Shown piece after piece: positions 32,156 through 40,641 of a DNA stretch of 64,000 nt. The stretch comes from Intrasporangium calvum DSM 43043 (GTDB lineage Bacteria > Actinomycetota > Actinomycetes > Actinomycetales > Dermatophilaceae). The translations under genes were made by a program, and so were the position numbers. Below the pieces are notes generated by a model. The model saw only the letters and a program-made list of their open reading frames with translations, did no database searches and was not told where the DNA came from. Within the stretch, counting starts at the first letter, position 1, and each line of letters starts with the position of its first letter. Location of the stretch: NCBI RefSeq assembly GCF_000184685.1, contig NC_014830.1, positions 372,001-436,000 of the forward strand, given 5' to 3'.

Positions 32156-33307
32156 TCAGAGAAAGGCGCTGATTCCCGTCTCGGCTCGCCCGATGAGCAG
32201 CTTCTGAATCTGGCTGGTGCCTTCGTAGAGCGTCATGACCCGGGCGTCGCGCATGTACTTCTGGATGGGGTACTCGTCGACGTAGCCGTAGCCACCGAAG
32301 GCCTGCAGGGCGCCGTTGGCCGCCCGCACGGCAGCCTCTGACGCGAAGTACTTCGCCTTGGAGGCTTCGACGCCGAAGGGTTCGCCCCGTTCGATGAGGT
32401 CGGCTGCGCGCCAGGTGAGCAGGCGGGCGGCGTCCACGTCGACCGAGATCTCGGCGATGATCTCCTGGATCAGCTGGAAGGACGCGATGGGGCGGCCGAA
32501 CTGCTTGCGCTCGGTCGTGTACTTCACGACTTCCTCGAGGCAGCCCTGGATGATGCCGGTGCAGCCCGCGCCGACGGACACGCGCCCCTTGTCGAGCGAG
32601 TGCATCGCGATCTTGAAGCCCTCACCCTCAGCACCCAAGCGGGCGGACTCGGGCACGCGGACGTCGGTGAGGAAGATCTCGGCGGTCGCCTGGCCGCGGA
32701 GGCCGAGCTTCCCGTGGATCTCCCGCGCCTCGAAGCCGGGCGAGTCGGTCGGCACGAGGAACGCCGAGACGCCCTTGGGGCCGTCGCCGCCGGTGCGGGC
32801 GAAGACGAGGCAGACGTCCGCCCAGGTGCCGTTGGTGATGAAGATCTTCTGCCCGTTGATGACGTAGTCCGAGCCGTCGCGCCGCGCTCGGGTCTTGAGG
32901 TTGCCCGGGTCCGAGCCGTTGTCCGGCTCGGTGAGTCCGAAGCAGCCGAGGAGCGTGCCGTTGGCGATGCCGGGAAGGTACTGGTGCTTCTGCTCCTCGG
33001 TGCCGTGCGACAGGATCACCTTGCCCACCAGGCCCATGGAGACGGAGACGATCCCGCGGACCGAGGAGTCGGCACGGCCGAGCTCCTCCATGCCGATGCA
33101 GTAGGTGATGTAGTCGCCGCCGAGCCCGCCGTACTCCTCGGGGATCGTCAGGCCGAAGAAGCCGATCTCGCCGAGCCTGGGGATGATCGCCGTGTCGACG
33201 GACTCGCGGCGGTCCCACTCGGCCCGGTGGGGGACGACCTCCTTGTCCAGGAACTCGCGCGCCAGCGCCTTGAAGCCGAGCTGGTCCTCGTTGAGGGACA
33301 GGTCCAT
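32156..33307 (-). CDS. Acyl-CoA dehydrogenase
   Basis: A 383-residue flavoprotein of the acyl-CoA dehydrogenase family: MDLSLNEDQLGFKALAREFL start, CFGLTEPDNGSDPGNLKTRA (FAD/substrate loop), YVINGQKIFITNGTWADVCL, FGRPIASFQLIQEIIAEISV, and AFGGYGYVDEYPIQKYMRDA with RVMTLYEGTSQIQKLLIGR (catalytic Glu in YEGT). It would oxidise an acyl-CoA to the enoyl-CoA, passing electrons to ETF. It is the last gene of the leftward cluster, 45 bases after the hydratase gene. It may act on pimeloyl-CoA or on a shorter intermediate. Confidence 0.93.
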   Translation of the reverse strand: MDLSLNEDQLGFKALAREFLDKEVVPHRAEWDRRESVDTAIIPRLGEIGFFGLTIPEEYGGLGGDYITYCIGMEELGRADSSVRGIVSVSMGLVGKVILSHGTEEQKHQYLPGIANGTLLGCFGLTEPDNGSDPGNLKTRARRDGSDYVINGQKIFITNGTWADVCLVFARTGGDGPKGVSAFLVPTDSPGFEAREIHGKLGLRGQATAEIFLTDVRVPESARLGAEGEGFKIAMHSLDKGRVSVGAGCTGIIQGCLEEVVKYTTERKQFGRPIASFQLIQEIIAEISVDVDAARLLTWRAADLIERGEPFGVEASKAKYFASEAAVRAANGALQAFGGYGYVDEYPIQKYMRDARVMTLYEGTSQIQKLLIGRAETGISAFL

Positions 33308-33352
33308 GAGGGGGTCTCCTGATGACTGCGAAGGGATCGGGTCTGGCCGTGG

Positions 33353-34201
33353 TCAGCGGCCGTGGAAGGCGGCAGGGCGCTTGGACAGGAACGCGTCCGT
33401 GCCCTCGCGCTTGTCGTCGCTCTCGTAGAGGACCGCCTGGGCGAGCCGTTCGACGACCTGCCCGGTGCGTTGGTCGGCGTCCATGCCGGCCCGGATGACG
33501 AGCTTGGCCAGACGGGTGGCGAGCGGTCCACGGGCCGCGATGGTGGCGGCGACTGCCCGAGCGGCGTCCAGTAGCTGCTCTCCGGGTGCGACCTGCGTGA
33601 CGAGCCCGATCCGCAGGGCCTCGTCGGCGTCGACCATGCGCCCGGTGAGGATGAGCTCGATGGCGCGGCCGGTGCCGACGAGTCTCGCGAGCCGCTGGGT
33701 GCCGCCAGCGCCCGGAAGCACTGAGAGCGCCGTCTCGGGGAGCCCGAAACGCGCTGTCTGCGAAGCGATTCGGATGTCGCAGGCCATGGCGACCTCGCAC
33801 CCGCCCCCCAGTGCGTATCCGTTTACCGCAGCGATCGTGGGCTTCGGGAAGTCCTCGACGAGGTCGAAGAGGCGCTGGAGGTCGGAGTCGAGGGCTGTGG
33901 CCTTCGTGTAGCCGGCGACCTGGGAGATGTCGGCGCCGGCGATGAAGGCCTTCTCACCGGCGCCGGTGAGGACGACGCTGTGGACGTCGTCGTCACCCCT
34001 GGCCTGGTCGAGTACGGTCCGAAGGTCGTGCTGGACCTGGCGGTTGATCGCATTCCGCACGTCGGGGCGGTTGAAGGTGACGAGCAGGACGCCGTCGGTC
34101 ACCTCCGTGAGGAGCGTCTCGAGGCTGGCGTATGCCGACCCAGGGGTTGCTCCGCCCCCCGTGCTCCCGACTACCCGCGTGGCTGGGTTCTGTGACTCCA
34201 T
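33353..34201 (-). CDS. Enoyl-CoA hydratase (possible BadK-type)
   Basis: A 282-residue crotonase. The CoA pocket is GEKAFIAGADISQVAGY, the oxyanion block is NGYALGGGCEVAMACDIRIA, and both hydratase glutamates are present (GGGCEVAMA and FGLPETALSVLPGAGGTQRL). It would hydrate an enoyl-CoA; in this cluster, cyclohex-1-ene-1-carboxyl-CoA or pimeloyl-CoA derivatives. ATG 34201 was chosen (GGAGG 10 bases upstream); GTG 34207, overlapping the thiolase stop, is equally possible. The N-terminus has an extra low-complexity stretch of about 20 residues. Confidence 0.88.
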   Translation of the reverse strand: MESQNPATRVVGSTGGGATPGSAYASLETLLTEVTDGVLLVTFNRPDVRNAINRQVQHDLRTVLDQARGDDDVHSVVLTGAGEKAFIAGADISQVAGYTKATALDSDLQRLFDLVEDFPKPTIAAVNGYALGGGCEVAMACDIRIASQTARFGLPETALSVLPGAGGTQRLARLVGTGRAIELILTGRMVDADEALRIGLVTQVAPGEQLLDAARAVAATIAARGPLATRLAKLVIRAGMDADQRTGQVVERLAQAVLYESDDKREGTDAFLSKRPAAFHGR

Positions 34202-34203
34202 GC

Positions 34204-35403
34204 TCACACCGCCTCCAGCAGGAGGGCGCCGCCCTGGCCGACCCCGACACACATGGTGGCGAGGGCCCGACGTACGCCCCGGTCGGCGAGCTCCACAGCC
34301 GCCGTGAGCGCCAGCCGGGCACCACTCATTCCGAGGGGGTGTCCGAGGGCGATGGCGCCACCGTTGGGGTTGACGTGCTCCGCGTCGTCCGGGAGGCCGA
34401 GCGCGCGGAGCACGGCGAGCGACTGCGAGGCGAATGCCTCGTTGAGCTCGAAGAGGTCGATGTCCCCGACCTCCAGCCCGGTCCGAGCCAGCAGGGCCTT
34501 GACCGCGGGGTCGGGTCCCATTCCCATCACGCGCGGCTCGACCCCGACCGAGAGCGAGGTGGTGATCCGGGCCAGCGGCGTGAGTCCGTAGCGCGACACC
34601 GCCGCCTCGGACGCGACGAGGAGCGCTGCTGCTCCGTCATTGACCCCCGACGCGTTGCCTGCGGTGACGCTGCCGCCGGGGAAGATCGGCCGCAGGTTGG
34701 CGAGGGCCTCGAGCGACGTGGTCCGGGGGTGCTCGTCGGTGTCCACGACGCTGACGGCACCCTTGCGGCCCTGGATCTCGACGGGAACGATCTCGCGCGC
34801 CAGCCGACCGGAGGCGATCGCTTTCGCCGCCCTCTCCTGGGACCGCAGCGCAAACGCGTCCTGGTCCTCGCGGGAGATGTCGTACTCGTCGGCGACGATC
34901 TGTGCGGTGCCCGGCATGGAGTCGGTGCCGTAGCGCTCATCCATGCGCGGGTTGACGAACCGCCAGCCGATCGTCGTGTCGTGTACCTCGGCCCGGCGCG
35001 ACCATGCCGAGTCGGGCTTCGGCATGACCAGTGGGGCCCTCGTCATGCTCTCGACCCCGCCGGCGATGACGAGGTCGGCGTCACCGGCCCGAATCGCTCG
35101 TGCGGCGGCTCCGACGGCGTCCAGACCAGAAGCGCAGAGTCGGTTGACGGTCAGGCCAGGCACCTGGACGGGAAGTCCTGCGAGCAGCCCGGCCATGCGA
35201 GCGACGTTGCGGTTGTCCTCCCCCGCCTGGTTCGCGCAGCCGAGGATGACGTCGTCGACGCGGCCCCAGTCGATGGCCGGGAAGCGGTCGACGAGCGAAG
35301 AGACGGCGTGGGCAGCGAGGTCATCGGTGCGCACGGGAGCCAGCCCACCGGCATACCTGCCAATGGGGGTGCGGACACCCGCGACGAGATAGGCGGTGCT
35401 CAC
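34204..35403 (-). CDS. Acetyl-CoA acyltransferase (thiolase)
   Basis: A 399-residue thiolase. The acyl-accepting cysteine is in VNRLCASGLDAVGAAARAI, the second region is NPNGGAIALGHPLGMSGARL (catalytic His), and the last Cys is in ALATMCVGVGQGGALLLEAV. It cleaves 3-ketoacyl-CoA to acetyl-CoA and a shortened acyl-CoA. The GTG start overlaps the upstream ligase stop as GTGA. In this cluster it would finish a beta-oxidation round on pimeloyl-CoA or similar dicarboxylyl-CoA. Confidence 0.94.
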   Translation of the reverse strand: MSTAYLVAGVRTPIGRYAGGLAPVRTDDLAAHAVSSLVDRFPAIDWGRVDDVILGCANQAGEDNRNVARMAGLLAGLPVQVPGLTVNRLCASGLDAVGAAARAIRAGDADLVIAGGVESMTRAPLVMPKPDSAWSRRAEVHDTTIGWRFVNPRMDERYGTDSMPGTAQIVADEYDISREDQDAFALRSQERAAKAIASGRLAREIVPVEIQGRKGAVSVVDTDEHPRTTSLEALANLRPIFPGGSVTAGNASGVNDGAAALLVASEAAVSRYGLTPLARITTSLSVGVEPRVMGMGPDPAVKALLARTGLEVGDIDLFELNEAFASQSLAVLRALGLPDDAEHVNPNGGAIALGHPLGMSGARLALTAAVELADRGVRRALATMCVGVGQGGALLLEAV

Positions 35404-37025
35404 GACGTCTCCCCGAAGCGGTCACGGAGCTGGAACTTCTGGATCTTGCCGCTCGCGGTGCGGGGCAGGGCATCGATGACCTCCAGCCGCTCGGGCCAGT
35501 ACTGCTTGGCGATCCCCTTCTCCTTGAGGAGGACCTGCATCTCCTCGAAGCTCAGCGTCGAGCCCGGGGTGAGCGTGACCACCGCAGCCGCGCGCTCCTG
35601 GAGCCGCGGGTCGGGCAGGCCGACGATGGCGACGGACTCGATCCGCGGGTCCTCGTACAGGGCGTTCTCCACGTAGGCGACCGGGATGTTCTCACCACCG
35701 CGGATGATGACGTCCTTGGTGCGGCCGGACAGCTTGACGTAGCCGTCCTCGTCGATGATCGCGAGGTCGCCGGTGTCGAACCAGTCCCCCTCGAAGCTGT
35801 CCTGCGTCATCTTCATCCGGTTCGCGTAGCCGACGAAGAGGAACGGTCCCTGGACCTGGAGGCGGCCCTCCGTGCCCGCGGGTACCGGCACGCCGTCGAA
35901 GTCGACGGTCCGGATCTGCATGCCGGGCCAGGGGTAGCCGTCGGTCTCGACGACCTTCTCCTCGGGGTCGCCCGGGATGCCGAGGGTGACGAGGGCGTTC
36001 TCGGTCTGGCCCCAGCCGCCGAGCACCGCCATGCTCGGGAGGAGCTCCTTGGCCCGCCTCACCAGGGCGCGGGGGATCGGGGCGCCCATGCAGCAGAACC
36101 GCGACAGCGTGCTCATCGGGTGCTGGTTGACGTCCGGCACGGACAGGACGTCGTGCAGGAACGGCGTCGCGGCCGACGTGTAGGTGATGCCGTGTCGCTC
36201 GACGAGGCCGATGAACTCCTTGGGGTCCCAGATGTCCTGGAGAATGCCCGTGGCGCCGTTCTGCACGGGCAGCCTTGCGCCGTAAAGGAATCCGGTCAGG
36301 TGGGCCAGCGTCGAAGCCATGTGGATGACGCTCTCGGTGGAGATGCCGAGGCGCTCTGGAAGGGGGTTGTTGGCAGCGACGACGGTGTTGTGCGAGTGCA
36401 TGACGCCCTTGGGCTCACCGGTGGTCCCGGAGGTGAAGATGAGCAGCGTCACGTCGTTGGGGTCGGGCCGCAGCGCGGCCAACTCGGCGGGGTCGCGCCG
36501 CTCCTCCCATGGCGTCGACATGAACACCTCCCAGGAGGCGGGCGCCTCGGGGCCGCCGACGACCAGGATGTGGTCGAGGGCCGGCCAGTCGGGCTTGAGC
36601 GACTCCACCAGCGAGACGTGGTCGAAGCCCCTGAACTCGCGCGGGACGACGATGAGCTTCGAGCCGGCCAGCCCGACCATGAACGCGACCTCTCGCTCCC
36701 GGTAGATCGGGATGAGGGGGTTGCTGATCGCGCCGATCCGCGTGCAGGCGTAGTGCAGGACCACCCAATCGATCCAGTTGGGCAGCTGGAACGACACGAC
36801 GTCACCCGGCTCGATGCCCAGCTCGAGAAGCCCGAGCGCGCAGCGGTCGACCTCGGCGCGGAGCTCCGCGTAGGTGACTTGACGACGGGAGTCGATGAAG
36901 GCCACCTTGTCCGGTGTGCGCTCGGCCCACTCGTCGAGGTAGTCGGTGATGAGGCGGTTCACCCAGAACCCGCCATCGGTGTACTTCGCGATCAGCTCGT
37001 CGTTGAGGCGTGTCTCGAAGGTCAT
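35400..37025 (-). CDS. aliA: Cyclohexanecarboxylate-CoA ligase-like enzyme (AliA type)
   Basis: A 541-residue adenylate-forming ligase. The P-loop is LLIFTSGTTGEPKGVMHSHN, A5 is LGGWGQTENALVTLG, A7 DWFDTGDLAIIDEDGYVKLS, A8 GRTKDVIIRGGENIPVAYVE, and the lysine is in PRTASGKIQKFQLRD. The N-terminal block GGFWVNRLITDYLDEWAERT and FQLPNWIDWVVLHYA agree with my memory of cyclohexanecarboxylate-CoA ligases. Together with badH- and badI-like neighbours the likely substrate is cyclohexanecarboxylate. It overlaps the thiolase gene by 4 bases and follows the SDR by 10 bases. Confidence 0.8.
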   Translation of the reverse strand: MTFETRLNDELIAKYTDGGFWVNRLITDYLDEWAERTPDKVAFIDSRRQVTYAELRAEVDRCALGLLELGIEPGDVVSFQLPNWIDWVVLHYACTRIGAISNPLIPIYREREVAFMVGLAGSKLIVVPREFRGFDHVSLVESLKPDWPALDHILVVGGPEAPASWEVFMSTPWEERRDPAELAALRPDPNDVTLLIFTSGTTGEPKGVMHSHNTVVAANNPLPERLGISTESVIHMASTLAHLTGFLYGARLPVQNGATGILQDIWDPKEFIGLVERHGITYTSAATPFLHDVLSVPDVNQHPMSTLSRFCCMGAPIPRALVRRAKELLPSMAVLGGWGQTENALVTLGIPGDPEEKVVETDGYPWPGMQIRTVDFDGVPVPAGTEGRLQVQGPFLFVGYANRMKMTQDSFEGDWFDTGDLAIIDEDGYVKLSGRTKDVIIRGGENIPVAYVENALYEDPRIESVAIVGLPDPRLQERAAAVVTLTPGSTLSFEEMQVLLKEKGIAKQYWPERLEVIDALPRTASGKIQKFQLRDRFGETS

Positions 37026-37035
37026 GGTGGTCCGT

Positions 37036-37782
37036 TCAGCTCATGGTCAGGCCGCCGCTGATGCTCAGCGTCTGGCCCGTCACGTATACGGAGTCATCGG
37101 AGGCGAAGTAGGCGACTGCGCCCGCGACGTCGGAGGGCTGGCCGAGGCGGCGCAGCGGGATGGCCTTGGTCAGGGCGTCGCGCAGGCCCTGGTTGTCGCC
37201 GGCGAACTCGGCGAAGAGCTGCGTGTCGGACGGGCCGGGACAGATGACGTTGACGCGCACCTGCTTGCGGGCCATCTCCCGCGCCGTCGACTTCGTGAAG
37301 GCGATGACACCGCCCTTGGCCGCCGAGTAGACCGCCTCGCCGGACGAGCCGACCCGGCCGGCGTCGCTGCTGATGTTGACGACCGACCCGGAGCCCTGCT
37401 CCGCCATGATCGGCAGGACGGCCTTCATCGTGTTGAGCACGCCGTAGAGGTTGATCCCGATGATCTTCGGCCAGAGGTCCTGGTCGAGGTCGAGGAACGG
37501 CGCGGCCTTGTCCCAGCCGGCGTTGTTGACGAGCACGTCGACGCGGCCGAACCGGTCCTTCACGTCGGCGACCATCGCGGCGACGGAACCGTAGTCGGAC
37601 ACGTCGCAGCCGAGCCCCAGGGCGGAGCCGCCGAGCTCGGTGGCGGTCTGCTGGGCGCCGTCGGCGTTGACGTCGGTGACGACGACGACGGCGCCTTCGG
37701 CGGCGAGCCGCTCGGCGATGCCGCGGCCGAGTCCGCGGGCGGCGCCCGTGACGATGGCGATCTTGCCTTCGAGCCTGTTCAT
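37036..37782 (-). CDS. badH: SDR dehydrogenase, BadH-like
   Basis: A 248-residue short-chain dehydrogenase: cofactor site [26 protein letters not shown], catalytic [20 protein letters not shown] (Ser, Tyr, Lys), and [20 protein letters not shown]. Length and [20 protein letters not shown] fit 2-hydroxycyclohexanecarboxyl-CoA dehydrogenase (BadH), which oxidises the hydroxy-CoA ester to the 2-keto ester with NAD. The assignment rests on similarity from memory and on the adjacent badI- and aliA-like genes. Start 37782 is the ATG after a weak ribosome site. Confidence 0.8.
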   Translation of the reverse strand: MNRLEGKIAIVTGAARGLGRGIAERLAAEGAVVVVTDVNADGAQQTATELGGSALGLGCDVSDYGSVAAMVADVKDRFGRVDVLVNNAGWDKAAPFLDLDQDLWPKIIGINLYGVLNTMKAVLPIMAEQGSGSVVNISSDAGRVGSSGEAVYSAAKGGVIAFTKSTAREMARKQVRVNVICPGPSDTQLFAEFAGDNQGLRDALTKAIPLRRLGQPSDVAGAVAYFASDDSVYVTGQTLSISGGLTMS

Positions 37783-37832
37783 GGTGGTTCCTTCGTGACG
37801 TGGATGGGGTATGCCGCTGGGCTGGCTTCGCG

Positions 37833-38984
37833 TCAGGGCGCGTACTTCCGGCCCAGCAGGTTTCGTGAGATGACGAGCTTGGAGACCTGTGCCGTGCCGT
37901 CGCCGATCTCGAGGCCGATGACGTCGCGGAGCCGCTGGCCGACCTTGTGCTCCGAGGAGTAGCCGATGTGCCCGATGGTGAGCAGGCACTGGTGGATCAC
38001 GTCGGCGGCGAGCTTGGGGGCCCAGAACTTCGCCATGGCCGCCTCGGCGCTGTGCTCCTGGTCGGTGTCCTTGCGCCAGAGCGCCTCGAAGCACACGTGG
38101 CGGGCGCCCTTGAGGTAGGTGGCCGCCTCGGCGAGCGGGAACGACACTCCCTGGAAGGTGCCGATCGGGGCGCCGAAGGCCTCGCGGTCCCGGGCCCACT
38201 GGATCGCCTCGTCGAGGCTGGCCTGCGCGGCCCCGATGCAGAGCAGCCCGATGATGGCCCGGGAGTAGTCGAAGCCCTGCATCACCGAGACGAAGCCGGC
38301 ACCCTCCTCGCCGATGAGGTCCGCGCGGCTGACCGGGGTGCCGTCGAAGTGGAGGCTGGCCCGGCCGATGGCCCGGCTGCCGAGGTCGTCGAAGGCGCTG
38401 CGGCTCACCGAGGGGTGGTGCAGGTCGACCCAGAACGCGCTGACCCCGCGGGCGCCGGGTCCGCCGGTGCGGGCGAGGACGACCGCGCGGTCCGAGGCCA
38501 TGCCCAGGGTGATGGACGTCTTCTCGCCGTGCAGCGTCCAGCCGGTCGCGTCGGCGCTCGGGGTGGCCTTGAGCTCGAGACTCGCGGCGTCGGTGCCGTG
38601 CCCGGGCTCGGTGATGCAGATGCACGGGATGGTCTCCCCGGAGGCGATGCCGGGCAGCCAGGCCGCCTTCTGCTCGTCCGTCGCGTTGCGCACGATGATG
38701 TCGCTGATCAGCGCGGTGTTGATGATGAGGTAGCCGGCGTTGAAGTCCTCGCGCCCCACCTCCTCCGCCGCGATGCCCGCGATGACCGCGGTCGCCTCCT
38801 GGCCGCCGTACTCCTCTGGAATGCGCAGCCCGGTCAGCCCCATGGCCGCCATGTCGAGGGCGAGCTGGCGCCGGAACTCCGCCGCCTTGTCGTCGGACTG
38901 GTAGTGCGGGGCGAGCGTCTTGACCGCGAACTTGCGCACCTCGTGGGCGTACGTGTCCTGGTCCTCGTCGAACGCGTAGTGCAT
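37833..38984 (-). CDS. aliB: Acyl-CoA dehydrogenase, possible cyclohexanecarboxyl-CoA dehydrogenase
   Basis: A 383-residue acyl-CoA dehydrogenase starting MHYAFDEDQDTYAHEVRKFA. The loop is CICITEPGHGTDAASLELKA, the FAD block TGWTLHGEKTSITLGMASDR, and the C-terminus HIGYSSEHKVGQRLRDVIGL, EIGDGTAQVSKLVISRNLLG. In the usual glutamate region the sequence reads EIGDGT rather than YEGT, as in the subgroup with a different base position. By context it would desaturate cyclohexanecarboxyl-CoA to the 1-ene. ATG 38984 follows AAGGA. A family A core lies between this gene and badH (37809-37823). Confidence 0.8.
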   Translation of the reverse strand: MHYAFDEDQDTYAHEVRKFAVKTLAPHYQSDDKAAEFRRQLALDMAAMGLTGLRIPEEYGGQEATAVIAGIAAEEVGREDFNAGYLIINTALISDIIVRNATDEQKAAWLPGIASGETIPCICITEPGHGTDAASLELKATPSADATGWTLHGEKTSITLGMASDRAVVLARTGGPGARGVSAFWVDLHHPSVSRSAFDDLGSRAIGRASLHFDGTPVSRADLIGEEGAGFVSVMQGFDYSRAIIGLLCIGAAQASLDEAIQWARDREAFGAPIGTFQGVSFPLAEAATYLKGARHVCFEALWRKDTDQEHSAEAAMAKFWAPKLAADVIHQCLLTIGHIGYSSEHKVGQRLRDVIGLEIGDGTAQVSKLVISRNLLGRKYAP

Positions 38985-39035
38985 ATCGATCCTTCGTGAC
39001 GGAGCGGCGGTGGGGGAGAGGAGGGGTCTCGGCAC

Positions 39036-39833
39036 TCAGTGCCAGTTGACCTTGCTGCCGAAGTCGGGCTTGCGCTTCTCGGCGAAGGCCGCGGCGCCCT
39101 CCATGCCCTCCTCGGAGGCGACGAAGATGTCGAGCGCGGTCATCGCCATGTTGGAGAAGCCGGCCTGGTGGTCGGTGTCGGCGTTGAAGGACTGCTTGAG
39201 GAACTTGATCGCCGTCGGGCTCTTGTCGGAGATCTCTGCCGCCCAGGACTTGGCCTCGGCGAGCAGCTCGGCGGCGGGGACGACCTTGTTGACGAGGTTC
39301 ATCGCCAGTGCCTCCTGGGCGTCGTAGATCCGGCACCAGTACCAGATCTCGCGCGCCTTCTTCTCCCCGACGACGCGGGCGAGGTAGGCCGAGCCGAAGC
39401 CGGCATCGAAGGAGCCGACCTTGGGGCCGGCCTGCCCGAAGCGGGCCGTGTCAGCGGCGATGGAGACGTCACAGAGGACGTGGAGGACGTGGCCGCCGCC
39501 GACGGCGACACCGTTGACGGCAGCGATGACCGGCTTGGGGATGTCGCGAATCAGCTTGTGGAGGTAGCCGATCTCGAACATGCCGGACTCGCTGGGGCCG
39601 TAGTCGCCGGTCTCGGCGCGCTGCTTGACGTCACCACCGGTGCAGAAGGCCTTCTCGCCGGCGCCGGTGAGGATGACCGAGCGCACCTGGTGGTCGGCCC
39701 AGGCGCTGCGGAAGGCCTTGATGAGCTCGTCGACCGTCTTGGCTCGGAAGGCGTTGTAGCGGTCGGGGCGGTTGATCGTGACGATCGCGGCACTGTCCTC
39801 GACGACGTAGGTGATGTCCTCGTAGTTGCTCAT
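39036..39833 (-). CDS. badI: 2-ketocyclohexanecarboxyl-CoA hydrolase (BadI)
   Basis: A 265-residue crotonase-fold protein whose sequence agrees closely with BadI of Rhodopseudomonas palustris from memory: GEKAFCTGGDVKQRAETGDY, IRDIPKPVIAAVNGVAVGGG, FGQAGPKVGSFDAGFGSAYL, ARVVGEKKAREIWYWCRIYD, AKSWAAEISDKSPTAIKFLK, and the ending EKRKPDF. BadI opens the ring of 2-ketocyclohexanecarboxyl-CoA hydrolytically to give pimeloyl-CoA, using Asp and Tyr rather than the two hydratase glutamates; GSFDAG carries the aspartate. It is the first gene of the operon, behind a TetR-type operator. Confidence 0.88.
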   Translation of the reverse strand: MSNYEDITYVVEDSAAIVTINRPDRYNAFRAKTVDELIKAFRSAWADHQVRSVILTGAGEKAFCTGGDVKQRAETGDYGPSESGMFEIGYLHKLIRDIPKPVIAAVNGVAVGGGHVLHVLCDVSIAADTARFGQAGPKVGSFDAGFGSAYLARVVGEKKAREIWYWCRIYDAQEALAMNLVNKVVPAAELLAEAKSWAAEISDKSPTAIKFLKQSFNADTDHQAGFSNMAMTALDIFVASEEGMEGAAAFAEKRKPDFGSKVNWH

Positions 39834-39853
39834 TCGCCTGCTCCGTTGCTTGT

Positions 39854-39871
39854 TGAATGGACGTTCATTCA
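39854..39871. promoter_or_regulatory. TetR-type operator before the ring-cleavage operon
   Basis: TGAATGGACGTTCATTCA is an inverted repeat of TGAATG/CATTCA around GACGTT; the inner GACGTT is nearly self-complementary. It lies 21 bases before badI and about 93 bases before the divergent TetR gene, as expected of the repressor target for both. Confidence 0.75.
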
Positions 39872-39963
39872 TTAATGTAGGAGGAGAGCGCTTCTTCGTC
39901 AATGGTCTGACGGGGTTCGGCGAAGGTGCCGGGCGGCTCCGTTCCCCAAGGAGGAGCAACGAG

Positions 39964-40566
39964 GTGGCAACCGCGGTCACGCGCCAGGAGCGCATGCAGC
40001 GCCGCCGGGTGGAGATCATCCAGGCCGCGGTCGAGCTCTTCCAGGAGCTCGGGTTCCACGCGGCCACCACTCATCAGGTGGCCGAGCGAGCCGGCCTGAG
40101 TGTCGGCCTGATCTACCAGTACTTCGGCAACAAGGAAGACCTGCTGCGCTCCGTCATCGTCGACATCCTCGGGCAGTTCCGGGACCGGATCCCGTCGGCC
40201 ATAGCGGCGGCCGGTCCCGACCCCGTGGCTCGTCTCCGGGCGGGCTACCGGGCCTACGTCGACGTCATCGACGAGAACCGGGAGGGCGCGCTGCTCACCT
40301 ACCGCGAGGGCCTCACCCTGTCGCCGGACGGCCGCGACGAGATCAAGAAGCTCGAGATCGAGACCGCCGCGCCGCTCCGGGACGTCATCCTCGAGGGGAT
40401 CGCGTCAGGCGCCTTCACCGACGTGGACGCCGAGCTCGTGGTCCACAACCTCGTGCTCACTGCCCATGGCTGGGCACTGAAGCACTGGCGCCTCGCGAAG
40501 ACCTACGACGTCGACGGCTACGCCGACCGTCAGCTCGATCTGCTGCTCCGCGCCATCCGCCCCTGA
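39964..40566 (+). CDS. TetR family regulator
   Basis: A 200-residue regulator. The DNA-binding part is RRRVEIIQAAVELFQELGFH, AATTHQVAERAGLSVGLIYQ, YFGNKEDLLRSVIVDILGQF, the standard TetR helices. The C-terminal effector domain (about residues 65-200) is helical and would bind an acyl-CoA such as a cyclic acyl-CoA. The GTG start at 39964 follows AAGGAGG. It is divergent from the ring-cleavage operon and probably represses it, and itself, through the palindrome at 39854-39871. Confidence 0.93.
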   Translation: MATAVTRQERMQRRRVEIIQAAVELFQELGFHAATTHQVAERAGLSVGLIYQYFGNKEDLLRSVIVDILGQFRDRIPSAIAAAGPDPVARLRAGYRAYVDVIDENREGALLTYREGLTLSPDGRDEIKKLEIETAAPLRDVILEGIASGAFTDVDAELVVHNLVLTAHGWALKHWRLAKTYDVDGYADRQLDLLLRAIRP

Positions 40567-40570
40567 CCAA

Positions 40571-40621
40571 CTCGAGTGTGCAGTTCCTGCCGAAGTCGAC
40601 GGCAGGAACTGCACACTCGAG
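40571..40621 (+). terminator. Terminator hairpin with 22-bp stem
   Basis: CTCGAGTGTGCAGTTCCTGC+CG pairs exactly with its complement at 40600-40621 around a 7-base loop aagtcga. It separates the TetR gene from the convergent 3' end of narI and can act on both strands. Confidence 0.9.
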
Positions 40622-40641
40622 CTGGGGTGGGCAGGGGGCCG

